A DNA stretch of 64,000 bases from Orobanche coerulescens (Eukaryota; Streptophyta; Magnoliopsida; Lamiales; Orobanchaceae). Shown piece by piece: positions 47,793 to 59,480 of the stretch. Position 1 is the stretch's first letter. Every line of letters starts with the position of its first letter. The translations under genes and the position numbers were made by a program. Location: contig CM065801.1 of assembly GCA_033398695.1 (NCBI GenBank), positions 51,532,358 to 51,596,357 on the forward strand, in the 5' to 3' direction. The notes beneath the pieces were generated by a model. That model had not been told where the DNA came from. It was given only the letters and a program-made list of their open reading frames with translations, and ran no database searches.

Positions 47793-50700
47793 TTATATCA
47801 AGTTGGAATGTGAGGGGACTAAATAAGTCTACTAGACAAAATGAGTTAGTTAAGTTTTTAGACCATAATAAAATCACTCTTATAGGAATGTTAGAAACAA
47901 GAGTGAAGCAGCCTAAAGCTGCTAGAATAAGAAGTGCTTTTATAAGTGGTTGGAATTTTGTTGACAATTATGGAAGTGCAGAAAATGGACGCACTTGGAT
48001 TGCATGGGACTCATCCAGAGTACACTTTAGAACAATTTCTAATACAGGTCAAACAATCCATGAGCCTGTGAGTAGTTTGGATGGAACAGTCAACATGCTT
48101 GTTACTTGTATATATGGGGCTAATGATAGTGAAACAAGAAGTTAGCTCTGGGATGAACTGAGAAATATTGCTAACACAGTCCAGGGAGCATGGTTGGTGC
48201 TAGGAGACTTCAACAATATTCTCTCTTCAGCTGATAAACTAGGAGGTGCCCTGGTAACTGATAATGAGTGTATGCCTTTCAGAGAAGCCCTGAATGATGC
48301 TATGTTACCAGAATTGACATACACAGGTTGGGACTATACATGGAGTAACAAACAATCCAACAACCTCATCTATACCAAGATTGGTCGAGTATTTGGCAAT
48401 TTTGAGTGGCATCATCTTTTCTCCTCTGTAGTAGCTGAAGTACTTAACCCCATGGGATCAGACCATTCCCCCCTGGTTGTTAACTATTGGGGGAGAATCC
48501 AGAGTAGATGCTTACAGCAGTTTAAGTTCTTAAACTGCGTCACTGATCATGAACAGTTTATGGAGACAGTTGCAGCAGGGTGGCAGGTGCAAGAGAAGGG
48601 GGTAAAAACGTACAAAGTTTGGGCTAGGCTGAAAAAATTGAAGCCAATGTTCAAACAACTGAACCACATGTATACATATGCCCAACAGAAGGTAGATATT
48701 TCAAGGGCCAAATTGAAGTCCACTCAAGCTGCTCTTCAAGATGATCCACTAAACCCTGATCTTTTTCATGAAATGAAAGATACTTAGCAAGAATATGAGA
48801 AGTGGCTACTGATAGAAGAACAAACCCTAAAGCAGAAATCAAAAGTTCATTGGCTCTCTTGTGGGTATGGTGACAATAGGTACTTTCATGCATCCTTGCA
48901 AACGAAAAGGAAATCAAACATTAGGATGCTGTATGATGAACATGGGAGAAAGATGGTTCAAGAAGAAGACATAAAGAATGAGATACTTGCATTCTACAAA
49001 ACCCTACTTGGAACACAGGCCAACACTACGCAAGGGGTGGATATAAGTGTTATTAAAACTGGAGCTGTGTTAGGCCATGACCAGAGAGTGAATTTGATCT
49101 CCCCAGTTAAATCTAAAGAAGTTTTGGATGCTTTGAATACAATTTGAAATGATAAGGCACTAGGAGTGGATGGATATACAACCAAATTCTTTAAAGCTGC
49201 TTGGAGTGTAATTGGCCCAGATATCAGTGCTGTTGTACAGGACTTCTTCAGGTCAGGAAAATTACTGAAATCTGTCAATATTACCAAGATCACACTATTA
49301 CCTAAGTCTGCCTCTGCAAACACAATCAGAGACTGTAGGCCTATCTCTTGCTTCTCTGTCATTATAAAATCATATCAAAGATTCTTACTAGAAGAATGAG
49401 CACAGTTATGGATATGTTAATTGTCCCTGAGCAAGCAACCTTTGTTCCAGGGAGAGTTATTGATGATAATACAATTCTGGCCCAAGAAATCATAAGAGGT
49501 TATGAGAGTAAGGGACTATCTGCTAGGTGTACAATCAAATTGGATTTACAAAAAGCATATGATTTAATACAATGGTCTTTTGTAGATTCTTTGCTTAGAC
49601 ACCTTGGGTTCCCAATAATTTGTGGATTGGCTGAAGGTTTGTCTCACCTTTGTTTCTTACCAAATATGTTGTAATGGCCAATTGTTGCCCCTATTTGAAG
49701 GAAAAAGGGTCTGAGGCAAGGAGACCCATTATCACCCTACCTATTTGTGATATGCATGGAATACCTGAGCAGACTTTTCAAAACACTGGAGAATCACAAT
49801 GAGTTCAGATATCATCCTAAATGTGGGGCTCTAAGGATTAACCATCTGGCATTTGCTGATGATCTGCTTCTATTCTGTAAAGGAACAAAGAAAGCAGTAT
49901 GTGCTATGATGTCTAAATTTGAACAGTTCAGCCGGACTTCAGGTTTGATAGATAATCTGAATAAGAGTGAAATCTATGGAGCAGGGATAAAATAAGATGT
50001 GCTGGAAGATATAGCTAGATGGTTCCAATTGAAGATAGGGGTGCTTCCCTTCATATACTTAGGAGTGCCTCTAAATGCAAAAAGGTCATCAATCCATCAG
50101 TACCAACCACTATTGGAAAGGATCCTAGGGAAGGTGAGACATTGGTCTACAAATTTCCTAAGCTATAGAGGAAGAGTCCAGTTGGTCCAAAGTGTATTAT
50201 ATGCTATTCAAAACTATTGGGGCCAATTGTTCTATTTTCCTAAGAAAGTCCTAAAATCAATAGAAGCTGTGTGTAGAGATTCCTGTGGACAGGAAAAGGG
50301 GATGAATCTAAAAAATCCTCTATTGCTTGGGATGGCATATGTAGAACAAAATCAGAAGGTGGTCTGGTCTTAATCCATCTGCCCAGATGGAATAAATGCT
50401 TAATGTTCAGATTACTATGGGCATTGCAGAAGAAAGAAGATAGACTGTGGATACAATGGATTCATTCAATCTATATAAGAGGTGGTGACCTGATCAAAAT
50501 TAAATCCCCTACTCAAAGTTCCTTCTTCTTTAAGAAGATAATAAAACTACGTGATCAAGTGATGCAATAAAAGGAGCTGCAGGAAATGATGCAAGGAAGA
50601 AGTGTACCAACTAAGAAAGTGTACAGCTTACTTAGACCGCCAGTAATCAGGAAAGAATGGAGAGAGCCTGTTCTTGAACAACATGGCAACACCAAGAGCT

Positions 50701-51150
50701 AAATTTGTAATGTGGATGGTACTTAGAGGGAGACTGGCCATGAAGGATCGGCTCATACAGTTGTAGGTAATTACTGACTAGCTATGTGTATTTTGTAAGT
50801 CCCAAGATGAAACACTTTCACACTTGTTGTTTGAATGCTGTGAAATACAACCTGTTTGGGCTCATATGCTAAGATGGGCAGGAAGGAGAAGACAACCAAT
50901 TGGGTGGGAACAAGAGGTGAGGCTGTTAACAGGGGAGGTGAAGGGCAAATCACCTTGTAACATGTTTTGGAAAGTTGTGGTTACAGAATTCATATATGCA
51001 TTATGGAAGGAGCGTAATGATCTCATTTTTAATGGGAAGGCCCAAGAATTTACAAGAATCACTCATGAAGTAATCTCAAATGCATGTGGAAGATGCTTAT
51101 TACAAAAGAAGATGCAGGAGTTTGTCAAGAGATTAGGGAATTTATGTTAA
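47789..51150 (+). pseudogene. LINE ORF2: endonuclease, reverse transcriptase, zinc motif
   Basis: ORF2 nicks the target and copies LINE RNA. It starts at 47789 with MIISSWNVRGLN, the first block of the apurinic-type endonuclease. Further endonuclease blocks are MLETRVK, LGDFNNILS and GSDHSPLV, all apparently intact. A TAG at 48143-48145 and another near 48785 break the frame. RT blocks: GVDGYTTKFFKAAW, ITLLPKSASA, the catalytic FADDLLLF (Asp pair 49858-49863) and IYLGVPLN. A frameshift lies near 49370 and stops near 49673 and 49993. The C-terminal zinc motif has CVFCKSQDET and HLLFECC near 50785-50835. The last readable frame ends at 51150. Confidence 0.9.
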
Positions 51151-51270
51151 TCTGACTTTGTATGTTAAATAGTAGCCTTATGTAAGGCTCAACATTTTGA
51201 ATTTAGAGTTGTACTTGAACTATTATAATGGAATACAAAAGCTTATTTGTTCAAAAAAAGAAAAGATATT

Positions 51271-52652
51271 CTTGATATTCTTGAAAGGATTAATTAGAAT
51301 CACCAATCATTAACTTAATTATAGTAATCCCTAAATTTCGAATATGAGAAAAGGATTCTTAACTTTAGGCTTCTTAAACTTGTTATGAATGTTTGATCGA
51401 TTTTCATTAAATCAAAGACTAGTTAGCGTTGTTATGATAATCGTTATAGTCGGATTTGGGTCGTTGAATGAATATTTTTCATTCAAGGTTGATCGAGTGT
51501 TGGTGCTTGGTGAAGAACGTTGTCTTTACGGCCGTCGCGTTCCGGAGAAGACGAATCGATTAAATTCGACACCTGAGGCAAGTTATATTGATTGGTTATA
51601 ATTATGATTGAATTCTTGTGAATATTATTCATTTCCTGCATGCGTAATGCTATATGAATATGTGATTCATGAAGTGATGTCATTCTTGATCGTATTACCG
51701 TTTTATGGTGGGATCGTATTCCCAAGTCTATCATCTTTGATACCATTAGTCTCGTTGAGCATTGTTGTCACTTTGATGAGTCCTCTCGATTCTTGGATGA
51801 ATGTGTAATTTGTTGAGTTTCGTTGTCATGTTGCATCGTGACATCTCTGGAGTCATATCTGCGTGCCGATTGGTTATGTGTAGGATTTTTAGCCGGGCAC
51901 GTAATGGTCATGCGTGGATGTTTCCACATTGGACCGTGCACACGAGACGTGGTTCATGAGGCTAATTAGATACATCGTCCCACATATATTCTGGATTCCG
52001 TATACGGGGTGGACATGTGCACGGACACATTTCTGGATCGGGCGTACTGTGACGTCCGTCTTGAGCCATGTTGATTGGTCGTTCATATTCTGTGTATGAT
52101 TGGATATGTTCGACGGTTTGGGACTGACTATTTATACGCCCGAGGGGTATGTTCAGTAGTCGGTTGTTTTTTTGAGATCCTATATATATATATATATGAG
52201 TTGTATAATGTCATGAGAATTATTATCATGTATAGCTGACCCTGTGGTTTAGGCGAAATACTTGTATTTCTGGGCGAGGCAATGGCAAGGCACATGAAGA
52301 GCACGGTGACGGAGAAGGGTATAGAAGGATGCTAGTTTGGGGGCCCCCGAGTCTTTTTGGTCGGTTATGTATAACATGTGTCTTTTTCGATTTATATAAA
52401 TTCGGACGAATGTATTATTATTTTTTTGGGTATATTCCATCTCCATATGGTTTATACCGGATGTGGATCCTGTGTACTGTTGTATAAGTTGATATATATA
52501 CGGTATAAGCTCCTACTCGGGGTTATGATTAATATTGTGGTTCGGTACCACATTTATGGGATGTTTAAATTATGTTTTGATATTGCCTGGTGGGTCCCGG
52601 GGGGGGGGGGGGGTCCATGGAACTGTAATTGCCGCCATTTCGGGATATTACA
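51271..52652 (+). repeat. Element A 3' LTR, part 2
   Basis: Continues the LTR after the LINE and matches 14500-15327 plus 31944-32514 of the 5' LTR. It shows the uninterrupted B target (GATATGTTCGACGG near 52105-52118). It includes a TA microsatellite near 52183 and a G tract near 52600, ends TTACA at 52652, and is followed by AATGT. Confidence 0.9.
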
Positions 52653-52657
52653 AATGT

Positions 52658-52846
52658 GATCTTTCGTGTGACACCAACACACCACATTATCTACAATATA
52701 AAATAATTAGACATTTCATTTTCATAACCATAACGTAAATAAATATGCATAATATGTGATTAAATGTAATTAATATTCTCATAGGTAGTTACAAGGAAAT
52801 AAGATAATACAAGCATAAAGTATGCTTTGCAGTATACAACCTAACA
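52658..52846 (-). repeat. Solo copia LTR D, second part
   Basis: Reverse complement of the first 190 bp of the F LTR. It ends CTAACA at 52846, the complement of TGTTAG, and is followed by CGACA (52847-52851), identical to 11700-11704. This closes the solo LTR whose first part is 11705-12994. Confidence 0.9.
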
Positions 52847-52851
52847 CGACA

Positions 52852-54807
52852 TACCTCGAGAAGTGCGGAAACGGGCAACCTTCTATCCCAGAGAATATGG
52901 TTGTTCATGCTTTCAACGGTAGTTGAATTCATAACCTCGAATTGCCGGACTAGGCACTTCACACGAGCCGATCTATTTTCACCGACAGCTTCTTTCAAGT
53001 GGATAGCTACAACTAGACATGCTAAACTTTCCATATGCTTATTATAGTCCTCAATACGATAGTTATAAGCTGCAGCATTGAAAATTGCCACCACATGTTG
53101 ACCATACTTAACCAAATTCTTCTGAACGTGGTAACAACATAACCCGTGATGCACAAGTGGGAATACCTCTCATATAGCATTTGCTATGGATTTGTGCCCG
53201 TCTGAAATAATCAAGAGGTCCCTTGGACAACCGAAGGCTTCTTTCAATTTTTACATGAAATACTCCACGACTCATCGCATACGACGTCGCCAATCCCGAA
53301 AGCAAGTGGAAATATCTGATTGTTATCATCTTTTGTAACAGCAACAAATAATACTCGGCGATACTTACCCCTACGGTGTGTCCCATCAACAACAATAATT
53401 GGTCTAGCATAACGAAATCCAGATACCGAAGCCCCCAAAGAATAAAACATGTATTTAAATTTTCCAGTATTTGCATCAACAACATAATCAGTTATGGTAC
53501 CTGGATTCGTCACCTCCAACATATGCAAGTATGATGGGATCATTCTGAAAGAATTTTTATAGTCTCCATATATTACCGAAATAGTATGGTTGAGAATGCT
53601 CAATGCCAAGCCATAACGGATTGTCAAACAATGCTCCTTCTTAAGTTGAGCCTGCACTACCTTCGGAGTCATGATCCGTCCTTCCACTAATAGTTTGTCG
53701 GACATGTATTCACCGAGCATCTTAGAAGGCAACTGCTTAGGTGCCTTGCGATTTGGGTCAAAATGGCAGGTATGCTCGTTCAGTGAGTGCACTCTCCAAA
53801 ATCCACCCCTCTAGGAGGCGCTCAACAAAAAATTACAAGTTTCATCTGTACAAGCGGTAGAACAGCTTCTTATCAGATTTTAGAGCACGATAGTCAGATT
53901 TCTTTTCAAATGATACCGCCCAACAACATTTTTCAATCTATCTTTGGAGAGAAATAAAGATCCTCTTTATAAATATAGTGTATTTGCAGGATTAAATTTC
54001 TCATCCATATCATCATCAACTCCAGAAGGAGACACATATGGAGGTCTACCTGGAATTTTCCACCCAGGACCAGAGGGAGGAGCTGGAGAACCTTCTTCAT
54101 CTACTAATTGATCGAAATCAAAGCGTCTCCATTCTGGTTCTGGTTCTGCTTCTTTTACCAATCTTTTATTGAACATGCCTTTTTTCTCACAGTATTTGCA
54201 AAAATTTTCAAACCAATGTTTCTGAACCTCGGCATCTTCGAGATCGATATTATCGATATTTATGTCGTCATTATCATCATCACTAATACCATCATAAGAA
54301 CTACCACCACCACCACAATTACCACCAACATCACATGCATTATTTGAAGGACAGCAACCATCAAATTGAGAACCATCAAATTCTTCAGGAATTTGCATGC
54401 CCGAACCCCAATCAGTTATATAATCCATACGATTAGAATTGTACAGTACTGAAAAAGAGCTAGATCAAGGTAAGTCAAATTGTGGACCAAATGAGGGAGC
54501 TGTTGGAGGAATGCTAGTTGCATTCTGAAGGCTAACAAAAATCACAGGCTCAGTATTGAATTGGAACAAGTAATTTATATCAGATTAATTATTTATCTTC
54601 ATATTTCTTCTTTTTTTCCCATCACAATCAATTGAGAATAAAACATAAATATGTTCTATCAGCTTCAACAATACAGCGGACATTATCTACTAATGTTGCA
54701 TAGCTCACACCAACGGGCACAAAAAATATTTGTTCTTCTCCACCACGATAGTCTAAATTTTGTCACTTGCCATTAAAACGAATGATAACCTTTTTCCAAA
54801 AACTCAT
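52852..54807 (-). pseudogene. MULE (MuDR-type) transposase, N-terminal half
   Basis: Mutator-like transposases cut and insert DNA with a DDE core. Minus-strand start at 54807: MSFWKKVIIRFNGK, then TGA, then a segment ending near 54620; this looks like a first exon. The second block (53967-54428) is an acidic region with GGNCGGGGSSYDG and DDDNDDINIDNIDLEDAE. After stops come HTCHFD, then the core: PIIVVDGTHRRGKYRRVLF (first catalytic Asp) and QIFPLAFGIGD. A frameshift near 53270 precedes ISDGHKSIANAI (second Asp), and a TGA follows before CCYHVQKNLVKYG. The gene is cut at 52852 by solo LTR D, and its SWIM and zinc-knuckle end is at 11021-11699. Confidence 0.88.
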
Positions 54808-54938
54808 CTGTCAAATAATTTAAAAAATCTAGGTTATTAGCTAAAACTAAAACTTAAATATTCACACAGTTAATTAGTATTTGAATATTTTTTGATATTT
54901 CAAGTATAAACATTATTTGAAATTGGGCTACAAATATA

Positions 54939-55153
54939 CTCCCGCCATCCCATTTGTATTGGCTCACTTTTTTGGGCACACAATTTAAGAAAATAGTTGG
55001 TTGATATTTTTATGGTTGAAAGTTAAAGTAGAGTGTGGGGCCATGTGTTTGTGTGCTTGAAAATTAAAGTAAAGTGACTATTTATGGAATGAGCCAATAC
55101 AAATGGGCCAACACAAAATAGAAAGTAGGCCAACACAAATGGGATGGAGGGAG
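54939..55153. mobile_element. Stowaway-like MITE, 215 bp
   Basis: Terminal inverted repeats CTCCCGCCATCCCATTTGT (left) and the complement of ACAAATGGGATGGAGGGAG (right) are flanked by TA (54937-54938 and 55154-55155). CTCCCTCC-type ends with TA duplication are typical of Tc1/mariner-related Stowaway MITEs. No coding capacity. It lies just upstream of the MULE gene. Confidence 0.88.
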
Positions 55154-55329
55154 TACCTTTTATTTTTTGCAGTCAAAATAATCCTTGTTCTTCGAGGTGA
55201 GAGAGCTCCTAATGTGAGATAATTTATCAGAAAAGAAAGGTTAAAATATTGCTGAGATAATTTATCAAAAAAAGAAAGGTGAAAATATTGCTGAGAGATA
55301 GTTCAATTTAATGGATGTTGTGGCTTGCT

Positions 55330-55738
55330 GAGCATGGTATTTATTCTAAAACTCGACTTTTATACTCGAGTTACTCATGTAACTTGATCGAGTTACTTGA
55401 GTCACATTTCGAATAACCCGAGCGAATTTTTCGGGTTACTAGAGTGAAATTGATGGGTTACTCGTGTAACTCGGAAACTAATCGGGTTACTCGATATAAT
55501 CTCGAGTTACTCGGATCGAGTTACCCGAGTCACGCTTCGAGTAACGGTGGGGTTACTCGGGAACAAATTGGGTTACCCGAGTCACGCTTCAAGTTACTCG
55601 AGAGTAACTTGGTCGGGTTACTCGAGTAACCCGACATCCGTGTGACCCGGGTAACAGTCCGAGTTAACTCGAATTCTGTTCGGGTAACTCGAAATATATC
55701 TGGTAACTCGATTTCTTATTCGGGTAACTTGATTTATG
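55330..55738. repeat. GTTACTCG-rich palindromic repeat tract, left part
   Basis: About 400 bp made of variants of GAGTTACTCG, GGGTTACTCG and GGGTAACTCG in both orientations. A perfect 20-bp palindrome, CGGGTTACTCGAGTAACCCG, lies at 55614-55633. The tract is interrupted by the hAT element at 55747 and continues at 59281-59480. Short frames here are translations of the repeat. Confidence 0.85.
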
Positions 55739-56374
55739 GTTTGGGTTAGGGGTGGTTCGGTACGGTATACCGAAAATTATCATCCATACCGTATACCGTA
55801 CAGAAATTTTCGATATGACAAAAATCATACCGGTACCGTACCGAAATTTTTGGTAAAAATTTCGGTACGATATATTTGCATACCGTTATCATGCCGAAAT
55901 AATGGTATACCGAAATCAAGTCGGTATACCGTGAATTTTGGTATACCGAAATGTGTTAGGTATACCTATAATTTTTGGTTTTGGTATACCGTAAAATATA
56001 ATGTATACCAAACAAACGCCACTAAAAATATCTTTTTTTCTCATTTTTCAATGAACCCATAATGTAATTACACCAGATAGTCACCAAATTATAAAACAAT
56101 CATTAATCTATCATATTTCTAAACTTCATACAAGAAATTAATTCAAATCGATAACACAAAATATTACAAATAGATGCTAAACACCAACAATATAAATGAT
56201 AAAAACATCACTGCTCATTGCTCTTAAACTTCAAACAGCTGCCTTCACAAAATAACTGATATTTATCTGCAAGAGTTAAAGAAAGTAAATTTAGTTACAA
56301 ACTTCCACTGAAAAAAAATCTTATTGTTTTAGAGTTGCTGTAGATTATATATCCACTTACTGTTCAAGTTAAAT

Positions 56375-56772
56375 CAAACTGGAGGATGGAGAAGATTGCG
56401 AACGATCTTGAGTGTTGTTTGCCGCTGTAATAATAAAATAGCAGCACATAAAAATAACAGTATAATGATAAAACATAAATAGAATAACCGTGCAATACCG
56501 AAATAAAATAGTAAAATAAATAAAATCCTTACTTTTTTCAATTTCTTCAATTTCTCTATATAATTCAAGCTCGACCTCTGTTGGATCTTTCCAAACACTG
56601 AACTCGTCTGCTCTTAGCCAATCGTTGGTGTACACCAATGCTTCTACCATTTTTGGGCTCAAAATACTTCTAAAACGGTCCACTACCCTTTTTCCCAAGC
56701 TAAAAGCAGACTCACTAGCAACGGTTGAACTTGGAATTGCAAAAATATCCTTTGCAATAAGTGATAGAATAG
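56375..56772 (-). pseudogene. hAT transposase, C-terminal dimerisation region
   Basis: Minus strand reads PILSLIAKDIFAIPSSTVAS, then ESAFSLGKRVVDRFRSILSP and KMVEALVYTNDWLRADEF. These are the hallmark of the hAT C-terminal dimerisation domain. An acidic ELYREIEEIEKSKDF tail follows, and an intron or decayed end lies beyond. It joins at 56771-56773 to an LTR fragment. The N-terminal part of the gene is at 57480-58174. Confidence 0.85.
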
Positions 56773-57479
56773 GCGACGTGTGTGCTTGATTGCAAAAATG
56801 TCCTTAGAGGCCTCGAGTGGGATTCGTGGCTTCGTCCTGGTCCTAGGCGACGTGTGTGCTTGATTTGTTTTATGAATGTGGCCAGCTTGGGAGGGTCCTT
56901 AGAGGCCTCGAGTGGGATTTGTGGCTTCGTCCCGGTCCTAGGCAAATGTGATTGACTGTTTGTTTTCGGAAAAGACATGTCTGGTTTTGATTTTGAAATG
57001 ACATTGGTGCATGTACTATGAAATGTGTAAGCGATTAGTTTGCCTTGATTACTTGTACTAGCGTAATTGCTAACCCCTCTGGGGACCCGTTGTGGGGAAA
57101 TTCTTGTTATGGATTTCAGGTTATGATCATCCGGACGAGCGAGCGCTGGGACAGTACGAGGATGCTGGCCATGGTCGTTGACATGTGCATTGAGTCCTTT
57201 TATTTCCGTTGTTCCATTTGATATGGTTGTTGTCTACTTTTGAAACTTATAGATTGTACTCGCGAGTACTTAGGCTTTTCTCTTCGGATTATGATTTGTA
57301 TTTGTTGAAGTTATTTATGTTTGCCATTGTTGATTATTCCGCCGGTTGTACCGGGCGTGTTATTTGACTTTCAACTGGATGATGTGTGTTTCTACTGTGG
57401 TAAGTTGTGTCTAGCCTGGTGGGTCCCATGTAGGGGTCCACGGCACTGTAATATACCTTGAATATCTCGGGGGTGTTAC
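56773..57479 (+). repeat. Truncated gypsy LTR replacing the hAT transposase core
   Basis: Contains two copies of the C-type repeat unit (CCTCGAGTGGGATTCGTGGC and GGCTTCGTCCCGGTCCTAGG). It continues with an E-like segment (GACGAGCGAGCGCTGGGACA) and the common terminal block ending CTCGGGGGTGTTACA at 57479. The U3 and TATA parts are missing at the left. The junction at 56771-56779 shares AGGCGACG-like bases between hAT and LTR, which suggests a deletion at microhomology after insertion. Confidence 0.8.
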
Positions 57480-58174
57480 AGTAAGTTCCAATTACTATCC
57501 AAAAAATGAGGAGTGACAACCATATAGTTTATGTTTTGAATAGAGGTCCAAGTATCAGTTGTGATACTTACCCTTTGGTCACTAATCACGCTTCTTATCT
57601 TAGCCTCCTCTATTAAAAACAAATCATAAACCATTGATGCAAATTTTTTTCAATCAGGAATAACAAACTAGGGCTGCAATTCATGCAACAAATTTACAAA
57701 ACCCTTACCCTTCAACAGATCTAAATGACACTTCATCAATAATTACGTACTCTGTTAATTTTTTTCGCACCTTTGTTGATTAAAAATACGAGAAACTAAG
57801 ACAGTCCCTTTCCCCATTGTCTCATTCGTCAATGCTGATTGAGTTTTATCAAACACATTCCCTTCATAAAGTGGACTCGACTTACATCTCTTTTCTAAGT
57901 GGTTTTTTAACCCACTAGTACTTCCAGCATTAACAGGAATCTGAATTTCACAATAATTACGTATCCCTATTTGTTCTATACTTCCATCATCCAACTCCCT
58001 AGTCCCTCTTATGCAATGTTTCCAATACATACTCCTAGGTTCTTTTGGAGGCTTAGGAGATTTAGTTTTAGAAGTTCTTACTCTTTTTCGAGCCGTAGAT
58101 TGGCTAGATTCCATTGTTTGAGTATCGACAATGTTTGTCGTTTCAGATGAAATGTGCAACACATTAGACTCCAT
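57480..58174 (-). pseudogene. hAT transposase, N-terminal part with BED-type zinc finger
   Basis: The minus-strand Met at 58174 gives MESNVLHISSETTNIV and a basic stretch (ARKRVRTSKTKSPKPPKEPR). A BED-like zinc finger follows: Trp-Lys-His-Cys, then NAGSTSGLKNHLEKRC. A stop near 57755 and a frameshift follow. The next block, VISDQRVSITTDTWTSIQN then INYMVVTPHFLDSNW (57480-57640), is the start of the catalytic core. It is cut at 57480 by the LTR fragment, so much of the core is missing. Confidence 0.85.
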
Positions 58175-59280
58175 TTCTGAAAAAAATCATGATTGGGCAA
58201 AATTATCAATAGCACATCCGAGATAAAAACAAATACAAATATAGGGCTGACCAGATAATACACACGAATTAAAATTATCAGCAATGATTACAAAAATATT
58301 AAATTCAGTAGAATATAATACATCCAATCTGAAAAAATTTTATAAAGGAAAATCTGAAAAAGAAACTACAAAAAATTCTGACGATAGCCGAGATGTATAA
58401 ACACAATTAAAAATGAAGCTGGTCATTCCTTCCTAGTAAAAAGTCGGGTTAATTACACACGCGATTATAAAACTAATAAAAATCTAAGATGCATATAAGT
58501 AAATAAGAAAGATAAGATACCTCGTCGGACAGATCTAAAAGCGGTGGAGCAACTAGAGTTGAGGGAGAATATGGTATTGATTTTTTTTTCACGATGGGAT
58601 CGGGTCTGGAGCGACGATCTGAAGATTTTGTGGTTTGCTGCAAATCAGCATGTATTGTGTAAGGAAGATTGAGAAAATACCGAGCGGCGGAAGAAGTTGT
58701 GACTTGTGTTAGTTTATTACAAGAACCCTAGACTGATGACTGATGAAGTTGTGGCCAAGTGGGCATAACCTTATTCTTTTCGGTCATGACAAACTGATGA
58801 CTTATAAACAAATAACCTTGAAATAGGCACCCTAGGACATAGCCCCGTAATTAAAGCCTGACCTTCAGGCTTCAGCCTCCTCCTTTTCGTTTTTTATTAA
58901 AAGAACTTCTACTGTGGGGTCACCGTCCATTTGACTCATTATGGCCAAGTGTTGAATAATGTTAATATATAATATATTAAATTTATTAATATATTTGAAT
59001 AATTTTGGTATATCGAAGTATACCGATAATTTTTCGGTATATCGAAGTATACCGATAATTTTTCGGTATATCGAAACTTTTTGGTATATGTCGAAAAAAA
59101 CTCGAAAATTTTTCGGTATACCTTGGTATACCGAAAATTCTAAAACTCATACCGTTACCGCACCGAAAATACCGGTAATGGTATCATACCGTACTGAAAA
59201 AATCGGTATATCAAAAATTTCGATATTTTTGGTATTTTTCGATACGATATTTACGATATTTTCCCAGCCCTAGTTTGGGT

Positions 59281-59480
59281 AACTCGAACTATTACGGGTA
59301 ACTAGATTTCTTATCGGGTAACTCGCATTCGGTTAAGTCGATGTCTAATTTTTTTTACCCGATTGCCAATCTTCCTCAATAATGTATTTTTTTGAAGTTG
59401 ACTCGAAATTATGTTACTCGAAATTACAATATATGACTCGAATTTATTCGAGTAAAGGTCAATTACGACAATTTGAGTAT
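59281..59480. repeat. GTTACTCG-rich palindromic repeat tract, right part
   Basis: Continuation of 55330-55738 on the other side of the hAT insertion, with GGGTAACTCG, GACTCGAAATTA and ATTCGAGTAAAG variants that fade out by about 59480. Confidence 0.75.

Larger units (their letters stand above)
47072..51264 (+). mobile_element. 5'-truncated L1-type LINE in A's 3' LTR
   Basis: 4.2 kb without LTRs, ending in an A-rich tail (TCAAAAAAAGAAAA, 51251-51264). The LTR of A is continuous once it is removed; the short duplication appears to be GATATT (47066-47071 and 51265-51270), ambiguous because the target itself repeats TTCTTGATA. It carries the end of ORF1 and most of ORF2 (endonuclease, RT, C-terminal zinc motif), with several stops and frameshifts. 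The start of ORF1 and the 5' UTR are missing. Confidence 0.92.
12995..52652 (+). mobile_element. Element A: Ty3/gypsy retrotransposon hosting elements B, C, F and a LINE
   Basis: The LTR starts TGTAATATCC at 12995 and the distal LTR ends TTACA at 52652. The flanking TSD is AATGT (12990-12994 and 52653-52657), and both flanks are solo LTR D sequence that joins perfectly once A is removed. Own sequence: 5' LTR (12995-15327 plus 31944-32514), leader and gag (32515-33644), rest of gag and pol (42025-45550), and 3' LTR (45564-47071 plus 51271-52652). Both LTRs sum to about 2.9 kb. The gene order and chromodomain-like tail mark it as gypsy, with a Gag quite different from E and C. Key catalytic residues are lost. 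Confidence 0.93.
55747..59272 (-). mobile_element. hAT-family DNA transposon, defective
   Basis: Terminal inverted repeats TAGGGGTGG (left) and the complement of CCAGCCCTA (right) are flanked by a perfect 8 bp target duplication GTTTGGGT (55739-55746 and 59273-59280), the hAT hallmark. Both subterminal regions (about 55760-56005 and 58985-59260) are packed with GGTATACCG motifs, which are palindromic and probable transposase binding sites. A minus-strand transposase gene lies inside, its catalytic centre replaced by an LTR fragment (56773-57479). Confidence 0.92.

Noticed and set aside
55736..56062. Plus-strand frame rich in Tyr-Arg near the hAT end
   Set aside because: It translates the GGTATACCG subterminal motif array, which is not coding.
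57334..57519. Minus-strand frame in the LTR fragment
   Set aside because: Non-coding LTR sequence next to the hAT part.
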